Source: Massilia sp. IC2-278
Lineage (GTDB): Bacteria > Pseudomonadota > Gammaproteobacteria > Burkholderiales > Burkholderiaceae_D
Reading direction: 5' to 3'
NCBI RefSeq assembly: GCF_020708045.1
Contig: NZ_JAJFES010000007.1
Location: 1-64,000, forward strand
DNA: 64,000 nucleotides
The notes beneath the pieces were generated by a model, which saw only the letters and a program-made list of their open reading frames with translations, ran no database searches and had not been told where the DNA came from. A program made the translations under genes and the position numbers. Each line of letters opens with the position of its first letter. Position 1 is the stretch's first letter. Below are positions 34,275 to 42,513 of the stretch, piece by piece.

Positions 34275-34293
34275 ATCGGCCAGAAGCGGACAT
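34275..34293 (+). repeat. Island repeat, half-element ATCGGCCAGAAGCGGACAT
   Basis: Identical over 19 bases to the copy at 30707 and preceded by CTACGCTGACGTGAACGGC, which parallels the sequence before the 31288 copy. It lies directly upstream of the zinc-ribbon gene. Confidence 0.65.
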
Positions 34294-34338
34294 AGAGTCA
34301 GCACAATGAATGGTCGACTGAATTTCGGAGCCCTTAGA

Positions 34339-34641
34339 ATGAAATCGCGTGGAAGACCCCTGCAGTATGCGTGCTTCGTTTGCAAGAAAAGCTTCAAGCG
34401 TCCACAGCTTTCCGGCTCGATCAACCGTTTTATGACGAGTGAACAAGCTATTGGACAGCAAAAGGAATCTCGACGCCTCGAAGACTCTCGGCAGTACAAG
34501 TGCCCAGACTGTGGTTGCCTAGCTCACTTCATGGGCATTGACTTCAAAGCGCCGAAAAGAGTGGATATTAAACAGTGGCAAGCGGTTGAAGAATTTATAC
34601 GATCTGGAAAACTCTACAACCGGCAACCGAGGTCCGCTTAG
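34339..34641 (+). CDS. Small zinc-ribbon protein, unknown function
   Basis: 100 residues from ATG 34339, which has a GGAG about 9 bases upstream; an upstream ATG at 34306 would add 11 residues. Two cysteine pairs, CFVCKKSF near the N-terminus and CPDCGCLAHF later, can bind one zinc ion as a split ribbon. The segments SGSINRFMTSEQAIGQQK and FMGIDFKAPKRVDIKQWQ look conserved and family-like. No domain of known activity is present. Its TAG stop lies inside the GTCCGCTTAGGGTCG repeat end, so the C-terminus may have been reset by insertion of the element. Confidence 0.65.
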   Translation: MKSRGRPLQYACFVCKKSFKRPQLSGSINRFMTSEQAIGQQKESRRLEDSRQYKCPDCGCLAHFMGIDFKAPKRVDIKQWQAVEEFIRSGKLYNRQPRSA

Positions 34642-34690
34642 GGTCGAAAAAGGACGCTACAACAAGGTCTGCAACCGGCCAATAGTGGAC
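34632..34690. repeat. Short palindromic island element (deleted version)
   Basis: The left end GTCCGCTTAGGGTCG (34632-34646) and right end AACCGGCCAATAGTGGAC (34673-34690) are only about 25 bases apart, versus about 70 in the 31201 element. The right end is the most diverged copy. It provides the stop codon of the upstream zinc-ribbon gene. Confidence 0.55.
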
Positions 34691-34818
34691 GCAGTGACAT
34701 CGGGTCTGCATGCCAACACGGAGATAACGCGCGCCCCGTCCCGACTAACTCAATAGCGCTATCCGCAATCAATGAGAGCTTGGGTAACCGGGCAGAAAGC
34801 CAGGGCTCCATAAAATTC

Positions 34819-35664
34819 CTATGAATCCTTCTGTCGCAGGACGGCTCGAGCAACAACATTTAAAAGTAGCACGATCAAGGTCACTAGCAGTGCACTACCC
34901 CAAGCAAGCCGGCGCCAATCGTCATATGGACTCATGGCGTAACGGAGTATCAGGACTGGAAGATTAGCCATCAGACCGTTCATGTCAGTACTATAGAATT
35001 GATTACTCAACGCCGTGAAAAGTAGCGGCGCCGTCTCACCTGACACTCGAGCTAATGCCAGCAGCACACCAGTAATGATCCCTGCTTTAACAGCACGAAG
35101 ACGTACCAGCATCGCAACCTTCCAACGTGGAGCACCTAAGGCAAACGCTGCCTCACGTAAACTGCTGGGAACGAGGCGCAGCATGTTATCTGTCGTGCGG
35201 ACCACAACAGGAACTGCTATGAGAGCCAAGGCAAGGGACCCAGCATAACCAGAGAAATGCCCAACATTAGCGACGACCAATGCATAGACAAACAGGCCGA
35301 TTGCAATTGAAGGTGCTGACAACATAATATCGACAACAAACCTGGTGACTGCTGCAAATTTGTTGCCTTCACCATATTCAGACAGATACATCCCGGCCAT
35401 AATTCCAATCGGAGTGCTTATAAGGGTAGAAAGACCCACCATTAAAAAACTACCGACTATGGCATTTCGCACCCCTCCGGGGCTGCCCGGAGCTGGGCTA
35501 TCCAAGGTGAAGAAGTCAACTGACAATAGCGCACCAAAACCTTCGATCAGAAGCGTAGAAAGAATCCATAGCAAAAAGGTGAGGCCAACCATCATGGCGG
35601 CAACTGACGATGCTATTCCGATGCGATGAGCTATTATCCGTTTAGTGTAAACTGAATTTTTCAT
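34819..35664 (-). CDS. pstA: Orphan PstA-like phosphate ABC transporter permease
   Basis: 281 residues with six predicted helices and the PstA hallmarks: VRNAIVGSFLMVGLST, the permease loop SSLREAAFALGAPRWKV and LARVSGETAPLLFTAL. ATG 35664 gives the family N-terminus. PstA pairs with PstC in the membrane, with PstB as ATPase and PstS as binding protein; none of these genes is nearby. Its base composition is much lower in GC than the core genes. It is intact, so either it works with subunits encoded elsewhere or it is a stranded remnant of a transferred pst cluster. Confidence 0.85.
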   Translation of the reverse strand: MKNSVYTKRIIAHRIGIASSVAAMMVGLTFLLWILSTLLIEGFGALLSVDFFTLDSPAPGSPGGVRNAIVGSFLMVGLSTLISTPIGIMAGMYLSEYGEGNKFAAVTRFVVDIMLSAPSIAIGLFVYALVVANVGHFSGYAGSLALALIAVPVVVRTTDNMLRLVPSSLREAAFALGAPRWKVAMLVRLRAVKAGIITGVLLALARVSGETAPLLFTALSNQFYSTDMNGLMANLPVLILRYAMSPYDDWRRLAWGSALLVTLIVLLLNVVARAVLRQKDS

Positions 35665-36181
35665 GTCTTGGTTTTTCGAATTGCAGAGAGCTAGGCCCGC
35701 CAATTAAATTGGGAATGCAGCCTCTTTGAATCAAAATTACACGACTGCATTCAACAAGGAATGGCAAGGCCGGTAGCGAAACTCGATTGAAGGCGACTCG
35801 GCCGAATGCAAATGGTTGGCTGCAAAGCTGACAATATTCAAAATGTTGGCGGTCGAGTCTAATTGGGATTTGTGACAGCATCATGATGATGATGCTGTCA
35901 GTGATGAGCTTTCAGGCGTACGAAGGCGATGCCGCCTTCAGCCCCTTCAGGACATCGTTGAACAGCGTGCGTTGCTGAGCCAATCAGGCAAAGTTTTCCC
36001 GAGTCTGGGCTGCACTGGAGGAGTGCGATTGATTTGAAATGCTATACAAGTCACCGCATTAACCGTTCTCTTAGGCAAGGAAGAGGTTTTGTTAGACGTA
36101 CTTATCACTTGCTCGAAGCGCCGCAAGAATAGCCGAGTCTGCCGGACATCATGCTTCGCCCGGATGGCTTAGCATGAAGGC
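35665..36181. other. Right edge of the island; hairpin and decayed sequence
   Basis: 517 bases with no credible gene. TGACAGCATCAT-GATG-ATGATGCTGTCA (35873-35900) is a perfect 12-bp hairpin without T-run. On the minus strand 35930-36000 reads a plausible protein tail (QQRTLFNDVLKGLKAASPS, then stop) interrupted upstream by an in-frame stop, which looks like the remnant of a decayed gene. The upstream region of the MATE gene occupies the right end. Confidence 0.45.
35873..35900. repeat. Perfect 12-bp hairpin
   Basis: The two arms TGACAGCATCAT and ATGATGCTGTCA are exact inverse complements around a GATG loop. No poly-T flanks either side, so it may be a transposable-element end or a protein-binding palindrome rather than a terminator. 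Confidence 0.6.
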
Positions 36182-37606
36182 ATGAAAACCGACCGCAAGA
36201 CCCTCTTCCTCGAAGGCTCGATTCCGCGTGCGCTCGTCACGCTGGCGATCCCGATCATGCTTGCCAACCTGCTGCAGACCGGCTACCAGCTGACTGACGC
36301 TTTCTGGGTTGGCCGCCTTGGCGCATCGGCGGTGGCGGCGATTTCGGTCAGCTTCCCGGTCACCTTCCTGGTGATCGCGCTCGGCTCCGGCCTGGCCATG
36401 GCCGGTGCCACCATGGCCGCGCAATACGTCGGTGCCGGGCGCCAGGACATGGTGAATCACGTGGCGGCGCAGACCATGCTGATGGTGGTGATCACTTCGA
36501 TCGTGTTCGGCGCGATCGGCTTCGTGCTGGCCCCTACCCTGCTGCGTTTGCTCGGCGTGGCGCCCGAGGTGTACAGCGGCGCGCTCGGCTTCCTGCGCGT
36601 GTCGTTCGTGGGCATCCTGTTCGTGTTCATGTACGCGATGTTCCAGGCGCTGATGCGCGGCGTCGGCCAGACCCGGATTCCCTTGATGATCGTGGCAGGC
36701 ACCGTGGTGCTGAACTTCGTGCTCGATCCGCTCTTCATCTTCGGCTGGGGGCCGATCCCCGGCCAGGGCGTGATGGGCGCGGCGTATGCGACGCTGATCA
36801 CGCAGGCGCTCGCCGCGGGCCTGGGCATGCTGGTGTTCCTGCGCGGGCGCCATGGCATTGCGCTGGCGTGGCGCGGCTTCAAGCCCGATCCGGTGTATCT
36901 GAAGCGTGCCTTCTTTCTCGGCCTGCCGGGGTCGGTGGAGCTGTCGACGCGCGCGCTGGGGCTGATGGTGATGTCCTTCCTGGTGGCCAGCTTCGGCACG
37001 CTGTCGATCGCCACCTATGGCGTCGGCTCGAACATCCTGCAGGTGATCACGATTCCGGTGATGGGCATCGCGATGGCGGTAGCGACCCTCGTTGGCCAGA
37101 ACATCGGCGCGGGAAATACGGCGCGCGCCGAGCGCATCACCTGGCTCGGCACCTTTGCCAGCTTCGTCCTCCTGACGCTATTGGGCGGCGTCGCCTGGCT
37201 GTGCGCGCCATGGCTGGTGCGCTTCTTCATTCCCGACGACCCGGCGGTGATCGCCGGCGGTGCCCACTTTATCCGCATCATGTGCCTGGCCTGGGGCGGG
37301 ATCGGCATCCAGCTGTGCATCGTGTCGGCCTTCCGCGCATCCGGGAATATGCTCAGTGCGATGATCATCGCGATGGTGTCGCAGTGGATGATCCAGTTCC
37401 CGTTGGCCTACGTGCTGGCGAAGCACACCACGCTTGGTGCGGATGGCTTGTGGTGGTCGTTCCCGGTGACGAACGTGGCGGTGGCGTTGGTGTCGGTGGC
37501 GTGGTTCGCGCGCGGCAGCTGGAAGACAGTGCGCCTGACCGAGGACGACAGGCAGGTGGCCGAGGTGGCCAAGGAGACGATGGTGGAGGAAGGCAGCCTG
37601 CGCTGA
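36182..37606 (+). CDS. MATE-family multidrug efflux transporter
   Basis: 474 residues with twelve predicted helices in two similar halves, typical of MATE (NorM/DinF-type) antiporters. Family phrases: SIPRALVTLAIPIMLANLLQ, TDAFWVGRLGASAVAA, ALMRGVGQTRIPLMI, VATLVGQNIGAGNTARAER and SAFRASGNMLSAMII. Such proteins expel cationic drugs in exchange for sodium or protons. Base composition returns to the core pattern here, marking the end of the island. It appears to be a single gene; no adjacent regulator. Confidence 0.9.
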   Translation: MKTDRKTLFLEGSIPRALVTLAIPIMLANLLQTGYQLTDAFWVGRLGASAVAAISVSFPVTFLVIALGSGLAMAGATMAAQYVGAGRQDMVNHVAAQTMLMVVITSIVFGAIGFVLAPTLLRLLGVAPEVYSGALGFLRVSFVGILFVFMYAMFQALMRGVGQTRIPLMIVAGTVVLNFVLDPLFIFGWGPIPGQGVMGAAYATLITQALAAGLGMLVFLRGRHGIALAWRGFKPDPVYLKRAFFLGLPGSVELSTRALGLMVMSFLVASFGTLSIATYGVGSNILQVITIPVMGIAMAVATLVGQNIGAGNTARAERITWLGTFASFVLLTLLGGVAWLCAPWLVRFFIPDDPAVIAGGAHFIRIMCLAWGGIGIQLCIVSAFRASGNMLSAMIIAMVSQWMIQFPLAYVLAKHTTLGADGLWWSFPVTNVAVALVSVAWFARGSWKTVRLTEDDRQVAEVAKETMVEEGSLR

Positions 37607-37643
37607 ACTGCCGGCTGTCTGCCTTCCCTGGAAACAGCGCGCC

Positions 37644-37805
37644 TCAGGAAGCCGAGGAGGCCGACGTCTGCGGCAGGCTCTTGACGTTCTTCTTCAGGAA
37701 GAACAGTGCCGCAGCGATCGACGTAAAGAACACGGCCACGCCGACCGGGTCGACGCGCACATCCACGGTAACTCTCACATCCACATTTTTCACAGGCTCC
37801 TCCAT
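37644..37805 (-). CDS. Small single-pass membrane protein, 53 aa
   Basis: ATG 37805 has a GGAG ribosome site 7 bases upstream and opens a 53-codon frame. The N-terminal half is a Val/Asp/Arg alternating strand-like stretch (NVDVRVTVDVRVDPVG), followed by one hydrophobic helix (GVAVFFTSIAAALFFL) and a short Lys/Ser tail. It is a credible small membrane protein, independent of the longer upstream extension of the frame. No known family is recognised. Confidence 0.55.
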   Translation of the reverse strand: MEEPVKNVDVRVTVDVRVDPVGVAVFFTSIAAALFFLKKNVKSLPQTSASSAS

Positions 37806-37878
37806 GATCGATCTCCGATAAATTAATAAAACTATATCAAAAATCCGGATGATCATCCTTGGGGCCGTGTGTAGCGGA

Positions 37879-39015
37879 TCACGCCTGCCGGCGCCCGGCG
37901 TGACGAAACAGGCGGACCACACTCCCGGGCGCGCCAGAGCCGAAGAATTCGGCCAGGTTCCGTGCGGATGCGGCGGCGACTTCTGCGCTACGGGAAAACA
38001 GCGCGGATTCGTAAGCAGCCAGCGCGGCGTCGAGATCAGCCGGATGACGAATGATCGCCCTGGCCAGTTGCGCGCCGTCGTACAGCGCCAGGTTGGCTCC
38101 CTCACCCGCAAATGGCGACATCAGATGCGCGGCGTCGCCGACCAGGGTCACGCCGGCAACCCTGTCCCAGCGTAATCCCGCCGGCAAGGCGTGGATCGGG
38201 CGCAGGATGGGCGCGACCTGGCTTTCGCGCACGAAGACAGTCAGCGACGGCGCCCACCCCGCGAATTCCTGCGCAATGCGCGCGAGGCCGGGCCGCGCAT
38301 CGGTGAAGTCGATCGAGCGCAGCCACGCCTCCGGCTTGTCCAGGGCCGCATAGCCGCGCACGGTGCCGTCGGCGTGGCGGTGCAGCATGATGCCTTTGCC
38401 GGGGGCGACGGCCATGAGCGTACCGCTTCCGATCGCGTCGATGGCGGCCTGGTGGCGAGGCGCGGCGTCGAGCAGCCCGATCTCGACGAAACAGATCCCG
38501 GAATAGGCGGGCCTGGCATCGGTCAGCAGCGGCCGTACACGCGACCAGGCGCCGTCCGCGCCCACGATGAGATCCGCCGTGATCGACGTGCCATCGGCAA
38601 AGCGCGCCTGCGGCTGCGAGCGCCCGCCGGCGACCGAGGTGAGCTTGCGGTTCCATTCGACGGCACCCGCGGGAAGCGCGGCCAGCAGCATGTCGCGCAG
38701 CGCGCCCCGTTCGACTTCGGGCCGGCAGGCGCCATGGCTGCCGGGCCTGTCGAACAGGACGGCGCCATGCCGGTCGACTATCCGCTTGGCGTCTTCGGCG
38801 GGAAGGACGAGTGAAGTGAAGGCGTCGCGCAAGCCGGCGTCTTCCAGCGCGCGCTGGCCGCTGTGTTCGTGGATATCGAGCAGGCCGCCTTGTGTGCGCG
38901 CACCCGGGCCGGCGTCGGCTTCGTAGATCGTGGCGGCGATGCCGTTCACATGCAGGACCCGGGCCAACACGAGGCCACCCAATCCTGCACCGATAATTGC
39001 AATTTTCCTGTTCAT
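37879..39015 (-). CDS. TetX-like FAD-dependent monooxygenase
   Basis: 378 residues of the PHBH/TetX class. N-terminal dinucleotide fold IGAGLGGLVLARVLHVNG; GGLLDIHEHSGQRALEDAGL, which parallels the TetX GGTLDLHKGSGQ region; VGADGAWSRVR; and the second FAD motif GDAAHLMSPFAGEGANLAL. A C-terminal helix (SAEVAAASARNLAEFF) also parallels TetX. Enzymes of this class hydroxylate aromatic substrates with NADPH and oxygen; TetX inactivates tetracyclines. Whether this one acts on tetracycline cannot be judged from sequence. A perfect inverted repeat lies upstream (39060-39078). No regulator gene is adjacent. Confidence 0.82.
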   Translation of the reverse strand: MNRKIAIIGAGLGGLVLARVLHVNGIAATIYEADAGPGARTQGGLLDIHEHSGQRALEDAGLRDAFTSLVLPAEDAKRIVDRHGAVLFDRPGSHGACRPEVERGALRDMLLAALPAGAVEWNRKLTSVAGGRSQPQARFADGTSITADLIVGADGAWSRVRPLLTDARPAYSGICFVEIGLLDAAPRHQAAIDAIGSGTLMAVAPGKGIMLHRHADGTVRGYAALDKPEAWLRSIDFTDARPGLARIAQEFAGWAPSLTVFVRESQVAPILRPIHALPAGLRWDRVAGVTLVGDAAHLMSPFAGEGANLALYDGAQLARAIIRHPADLDAALAAYESALFSRSAEVAAASARNLAEFFGSGAPGSVVRLFRHAGRRQA

Positions 39016-39059
39016 CCAGCGCTCCTGATGCCTCAGCGTGTTGCTGACGGCATTCGTAA

Positions 39060-39078
39060 ATCCGACGGCATGTCGGAT
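39060..39078 (-). promoter_or_regulatory. Inverted repeat, candidate operator of the monooxygenase gene
   Basis: ATCCGAC and GTCGGAT flank a 5-base spacer 45-63 bases upstream of the monooxygenase start codon. The size and spacing suit a TetR- or MarR-type dimer. The protein that binds it is not encoded next door. Confidence 0.5.
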
Positions 39079-39234
39079 GGTTAAGGGAGACGCTGGTCAA
39101 CGTGCATGGCACGCGCTTGACGTGTATTCGGCAGCCCGACGAGTGTGTTCGCCATGTGTGGACTGCCGTTTTTCGCGATCCGGCAATGATAAACCAGGCC
39201 GGGACACCATGGGCTGCAGCTTTACTCTTGCAGC

Positions 39235-40605
39235 CTACTTCACCAGCACCTTGTAGCTCCACGGCGCCATGTCGAAGCTCGTTGCCGCATCCACGCGCAC
39301 CGTTTCGCCGGTGGCGAAGTCGCGGTAGCTGCCGTGGTGCAGGTCTTTGCTGAAGCTGGCCTTGACCTGTTCTCCCGACAGGTTCAGCGCGACGAAGACC
39401 TTGTCCTTGGCATTGGCGCGCACGAAGCTGAAGATCTGCTTCGGCGCGGCGTTCGGCACCTGCACCATCTGCGCACCGAATTCACCGTTCCACAAGGCCG
39501 TGTTGGACTTCTTCAGCGAGATCAGCTTGCGGTACAGGTCTGCATACGGTGACGGCTTCCACTCGATCGGATCGCGCTCGAAGAATTCCAGGCGCTTGCG
39601 GTTGCCGGCTTCCTGGCCGTTGTAGATCATCGGCATGCCTTCGCTCACAAAACTGAACACGATCGCCGCGTCGACCGCCGGGCCGAAGATATCGAACTCG
39701 GTACCCTCCCAGGTGTTCTTGTCGTGGTTGGTCGTGTACAGCAGGCGGTAGGCCTGGCGCGGGTAGAACTTCTGGCCCCAGGCGTAATAGGTGTACAGGC
39801 CGGTGGCGTCGCGCTTGCCCTTGGCGACGTCGTGCAGCGCGTCCCACCAGGTCCAGGCATAGCTGGCATCAAAGGCCACGCGGTGCATGTCGCGGCTTTC
39901 CCATTCGGCCAGCATGAACACCGGCTTCACGGCGCGCAACTCACGGCTGGCGTTGTCCCAGAAGTCCTGCGGCACCAGGCCGGCGGCGTCCACGCGGTAG
40001 CCGTCGATGCCGGTCTCGCGCACCCAGTACAGCATCGATTCGGTCATGTAGCGGCGCAGGGCCGGCTTGCTGTAATCGAGGTCGATGATGTCGTCCCAGT
40101 CGAACCAGGGCGTCGGGCGCGGCTTGCCGCTGCTGTCGTTGGCGTACCAGTCCGGATGGCTGCTGCGCAGGACGCTGTCCCAGGAGGTGTGGTTGCCGAC
40201 CCAGTCGATGATGACACGCATGCCCAGCTTGTGCGCGCCGTCGACAAAGGCGCGGAAGTCCTGCAGGGTGCCGAATTCCGGGTTCACGGCGCGGTAGTCG
40301 CGCACCGCGTACGGGCTGCCGAGCGTACCCTTGCGCTTGAGCTCACCGATCGGGTGGATCGGCATCAGCCACAGGATGTCGACGCCGAGTTCCTTCAGGC
40401 GCGGCAGTTGGGCGGTGGCGGCCTTGAAACTGCCCTCCGGCGTGAACTGGCGCGTGTTGATCTGGTAGATGGTGGCGTTCCTGGTCCAGTCGGCGTGCTG
40501 GAACTGGACGTATTCCTGCGGCGTATAAGGATCGGCGGCATGGGCGGCGATGCCGAAGCCGGCTGCGCACAAGGCCAGGGTCAGGCGGGCAAACGTATGC
40601 TTCAT
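39235..40605 (-). CDS. Secreted GH13 alpha-amylase family enzyme
   Basis: 456 residues. ATG 40605 gives a signal peptide (RLTLALCAAGFGIAAHAAD). The GH13 barrel residues are present: nucleophile Asp206 in GYRVDAAG, acid/base Glu234 in LAEWES and Asp295 in TNHDKN; DWVGNHTSWD is the conserved region I. After the barrel there is a beta-sandwich C domain. It should cut alpha-1,4-glucans or malto-oligosaccharides outside the cytoplasm; exact specificity is not clear. The gene could cooperate with the GH97 alpha-glucosidase at 16715, though they are not linked. Confidence 0.92.
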   Translation of the reverse strand: MKHTFARLTLALCAAGFGIAAHAADPYTPQEYVQFQHADWTRNATIYQINTRQFTPEGSFKAATAQLPRLKELGVDILWLMPIHPIGELKRKGTLGSPYAVRDYRAVNPEFGTLQDFRAFVDGAHKLGMRVIIDWVGNHTSWDSVLRSSHPDWYANDSSGKPRPTPWFDWDDIIDLDYSKPALRRYMTESMLYWVRETGIDGYRVDAAGLVPQDFWDNASRELRAVKPVFMLAEWESRDMHRVAFDASYAWTWWDALHDVAKGKRDATGLYTYYAWGQKFYPRQAYRLLYTTNHDKNTWEGTEFDIFGPAVDAAIVFSFVSEGMPMIYNGQEAGNRKRLEFFERDPIEWKPSPYADLYRKLISLKKSNTALWNGEFGAQMVQVPNAAPKQIFSFVRANAKDKVFVALNLSGEQVKASFSKDLHHGSYRDFATGETVRVDAATSFDMAPWSYKVLVK

Positions 40606-40682
40606 GAAGTATTCCCAAGTAATAAAGACCTGTTCGTTGTCCAGGCCAGAAAAGACCGCGACGGCGCAGTCAAGGTGCAGGT

Positions 40683-41411
40683 TCAGTCGTGACAGGCAGA
40701 AGGCCAGGTTGCGAACTTTGTTGATGCAGCCCCATCTGCCAGCCAATCGAGCGCCAGGCGATGGACAGACACGCCCTCGACGCTGATGTCGCAGCATGAT
40801 TCGCGTTCGCCGGAGGCATATGCGCTTGCGAGACGGGCGGCGGCGTCGCAGTCGCCATCGTTGATCAGGCTGGTAACCAGGGTGACGGCATAGGCTCCAC
40901 GTTCCAGCTGATTGGTATGTTGGGCGACCAATGACGAGAAATCCGAGGCTTGCAGGACTTCCGTCAGGAGTGCTTGCTGGGTCACGACGACTGCCATCAA
41001 GGAGATTGCTGCATCGCCCGGCGTAAGACAGGACTGTTCAAGCACCTCCTCATACATGGGCAGTCCCGGGCAGGTAAAGGCGCCGTTTGCGCGGAACGAA
41101 AGCGGTTCGCCCGCATTCCCGGGCATCCCCAGGATATCCCATAGAATCGGGTCCAGCGCCATGGGTTTGACGCAGTGCGTGACGTGCGTTTTTCCATCGT
41201 AAAGCGATACCGTTATACGAACCTCATGAAAAAAATCGCCGGCCTGCCTGAACAGCACCGCGCCACTTTTCCTCCACCCGGTTCCTTTGATCGCAGGACC
41301 GAGAGCGACCAGGACCGCTTTCTCGAAAGCCCGCCATTGCCTGGCACTGCCCTGCACGATTTTTCCGTTCTCGCTGCTGGAAATTGCTGTTCTCCTTACG
41401 TTTTCCGTCAT
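40683..41411 (-). CDS. Hypothetical protein, 242 aa
   Basis: Soluble protein with no signal peptide. The N-terminal half (FEKAVLVALGPAIKGTGWRKSGAVLF, then a beta-rich FFHEVRITVSLYDGKTHVTH) resembles DUF4304-type proteins in outline. The middle has PMYEEVLEQSCLTPGDAAI and the C-terminal third is helical. It is on the same strand as, and upstream of, the amylase gene, with a gap of about 80 bases. Coding bias is normal. Function is unknown and the DUF4304 comparison is tentative. Confidence 0.6.
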   Translation of the reverse strand: MTENVRRTAISSSENGKIVQGSARQWRAFEKAVLVALGPAIKGTGWRKSGAVLFRQAGDFFHEVRITVSLYDGKTHVTHCVKPMALDPILWDILGMPGNAGEPLSFRANGAFTCPGLPMYEEVLEQSCLTPGDAAISLMAVVVTQQALLTEVLQASDFSSLVAQHTNQLERGAYAVTLVTSLINDGDCDAAARLASAYASGERESCCDISVEGVSVHRLALDWLADGAASTKFATWPSACHD

Positions 41412-41482
41412 CCGGCCCTCACTGTTGCGAAAGCAGACATTCCAGACTGCCTTGAGTATATAGCAACTGTTTGATCAGGCCG

Positions 41483-42418
41483 CTATGAAACGCCCTGGAA
41501 CAACTGGTCTTGTGCCGTCGTCTCGACAAGATAGTCGATAAACACCCTCACCTTCAGCGGCAGGAAGCGGTTCTCCAGGTAGACAGCGTATAGCTGGTCG
41601 CCTGAAAAGCCCTTTGGCGTCAGTTCGGGCAGCAGCTGCACGGCGGCGCCGCTGCGCAGGTCCTCGCCAACCACATACGTCGGCAGCAACGCAATGCCGC
41701 CGCCGCGCAGCATGGCCAGGTGCAGGGCCACGCTGCTGTTGGCGGCCAGGGCGCTGTCCACGTTCACATTCACGGTGCCACCAGCGTCGTCGAACTGCCA
41801 GGTCACCGGCGCACCGGAGGCGCCGAACGTCAGGCAGCGGTGCATTGCAAGGTCCTCGGTGCTCTGTGGCGTGCCGTGCTGTTCCAGGTAAGCCGGCGCC
41901 GCAGCCAGCACGTAGCGGATGCCTGCTATCGGCCGCGCCACCACGCTCAGCATGTCGATGCGCGACGCCAGGCGCAGGGCGACGTCGATGTTTTCCTCGA
42001 CCAGGTCGACGTAGCGGTCGGTCAGGCTGAGCACCACGCGGATGTCCGGGTAGCGCTCCATGAAGGCGGGCAGCAGGCCGGCCAGGCAGGTAGTGCCGAA
42101 GGCCATCGAGGCGCTCACGCGCAGGGTGCCGCCCGGGCCGGTCTGCAAACCGGCGGCGGTGGCTTCCAGCGCGCGCGCTTCTTCCAGCATGCGCACGGCG
42201 TTCCCGTAGATGGCGCTGCCCGCTTCGGTGAGGCCCAGTTTGCGTGTCGAGCGGTTCAGCAGCCTGGCGTGCAGCTTCCTTTCCAGGTTCGCGACCTGCT
42301 TGCTGATGTTGGCCTTGGTCGTGCCCATCTGGCGCGCGGCTTCGGAAAAGGAACCGGTGTCGACGACCCGGACAAAGGCCCAGACATCGGAAAAGTCGCG
42401 CGGCTGCATCTCGGTCAT
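41483..42418 (-). CDS. LysR-type transcriptional regulator
   Basis: 311 residues: winged helix (VWAFVRVVDTGSFSEAARQMGTTKANISKQVANLERKL, in short pieces) followed by the LysR substrate domain (LRVSASMAFGTTCLAGLLPAF, DVALRLA). The Ser-Phe-Ser-Glu-Ala motif and the LLNRSTRKLGLTEAG stretch place it in the DsdC/CrgA-type group. It is divergently transcribed from an EamA-family exporter, the typical arrangement for a regulator controlling an adjacent transporter. Start 42418 matches the family N-terminus. Confidence 0.9.
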   Translation of the reverse strand: MTEMQPRDFSDVWAFVRVVDTGSFSEAARQMGTTKANISKQVANLERKLHARLLNRSTRKLGLTEAGSAIYGNAVRMLEEARALEATAAGLQTGPGGTLRVSASMAFGTTCLAGLLPAFMERYPDIRVVLSLTDRYVDLVEENIDVALRLASRIDMLSVVARPIAGIRYVLAAAPAYLEQHGTPQSTEDLAMHRCLTFGASGAPVTWQFDDAGGTVNVNVDSALAANSSVALHLAMLRGGGIALLPTYVVGEDLRSGAAVQLLPELTPKGFSGDQLYAVYLENRFLPLKVRVFIDYLVETTAQDQLFQGVS

Positions 42419-42513
42419 CGTATCGTCCTTGGAAACAATCAGTTGCCCAGCCAATGGATTGTATCGCAGCAGTATTCAGCCTAAGCTGGGAAGATCAACC
42501 ACTGGAGAACACG

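Noticed and set aside
35642-35884. 80-codon minus-strand frame upstream of pstA
   Set aside because: Composition is not protein-like and it runs into the 12-bp hairpin; it was considered as a pstC remnant but shows no permease features.
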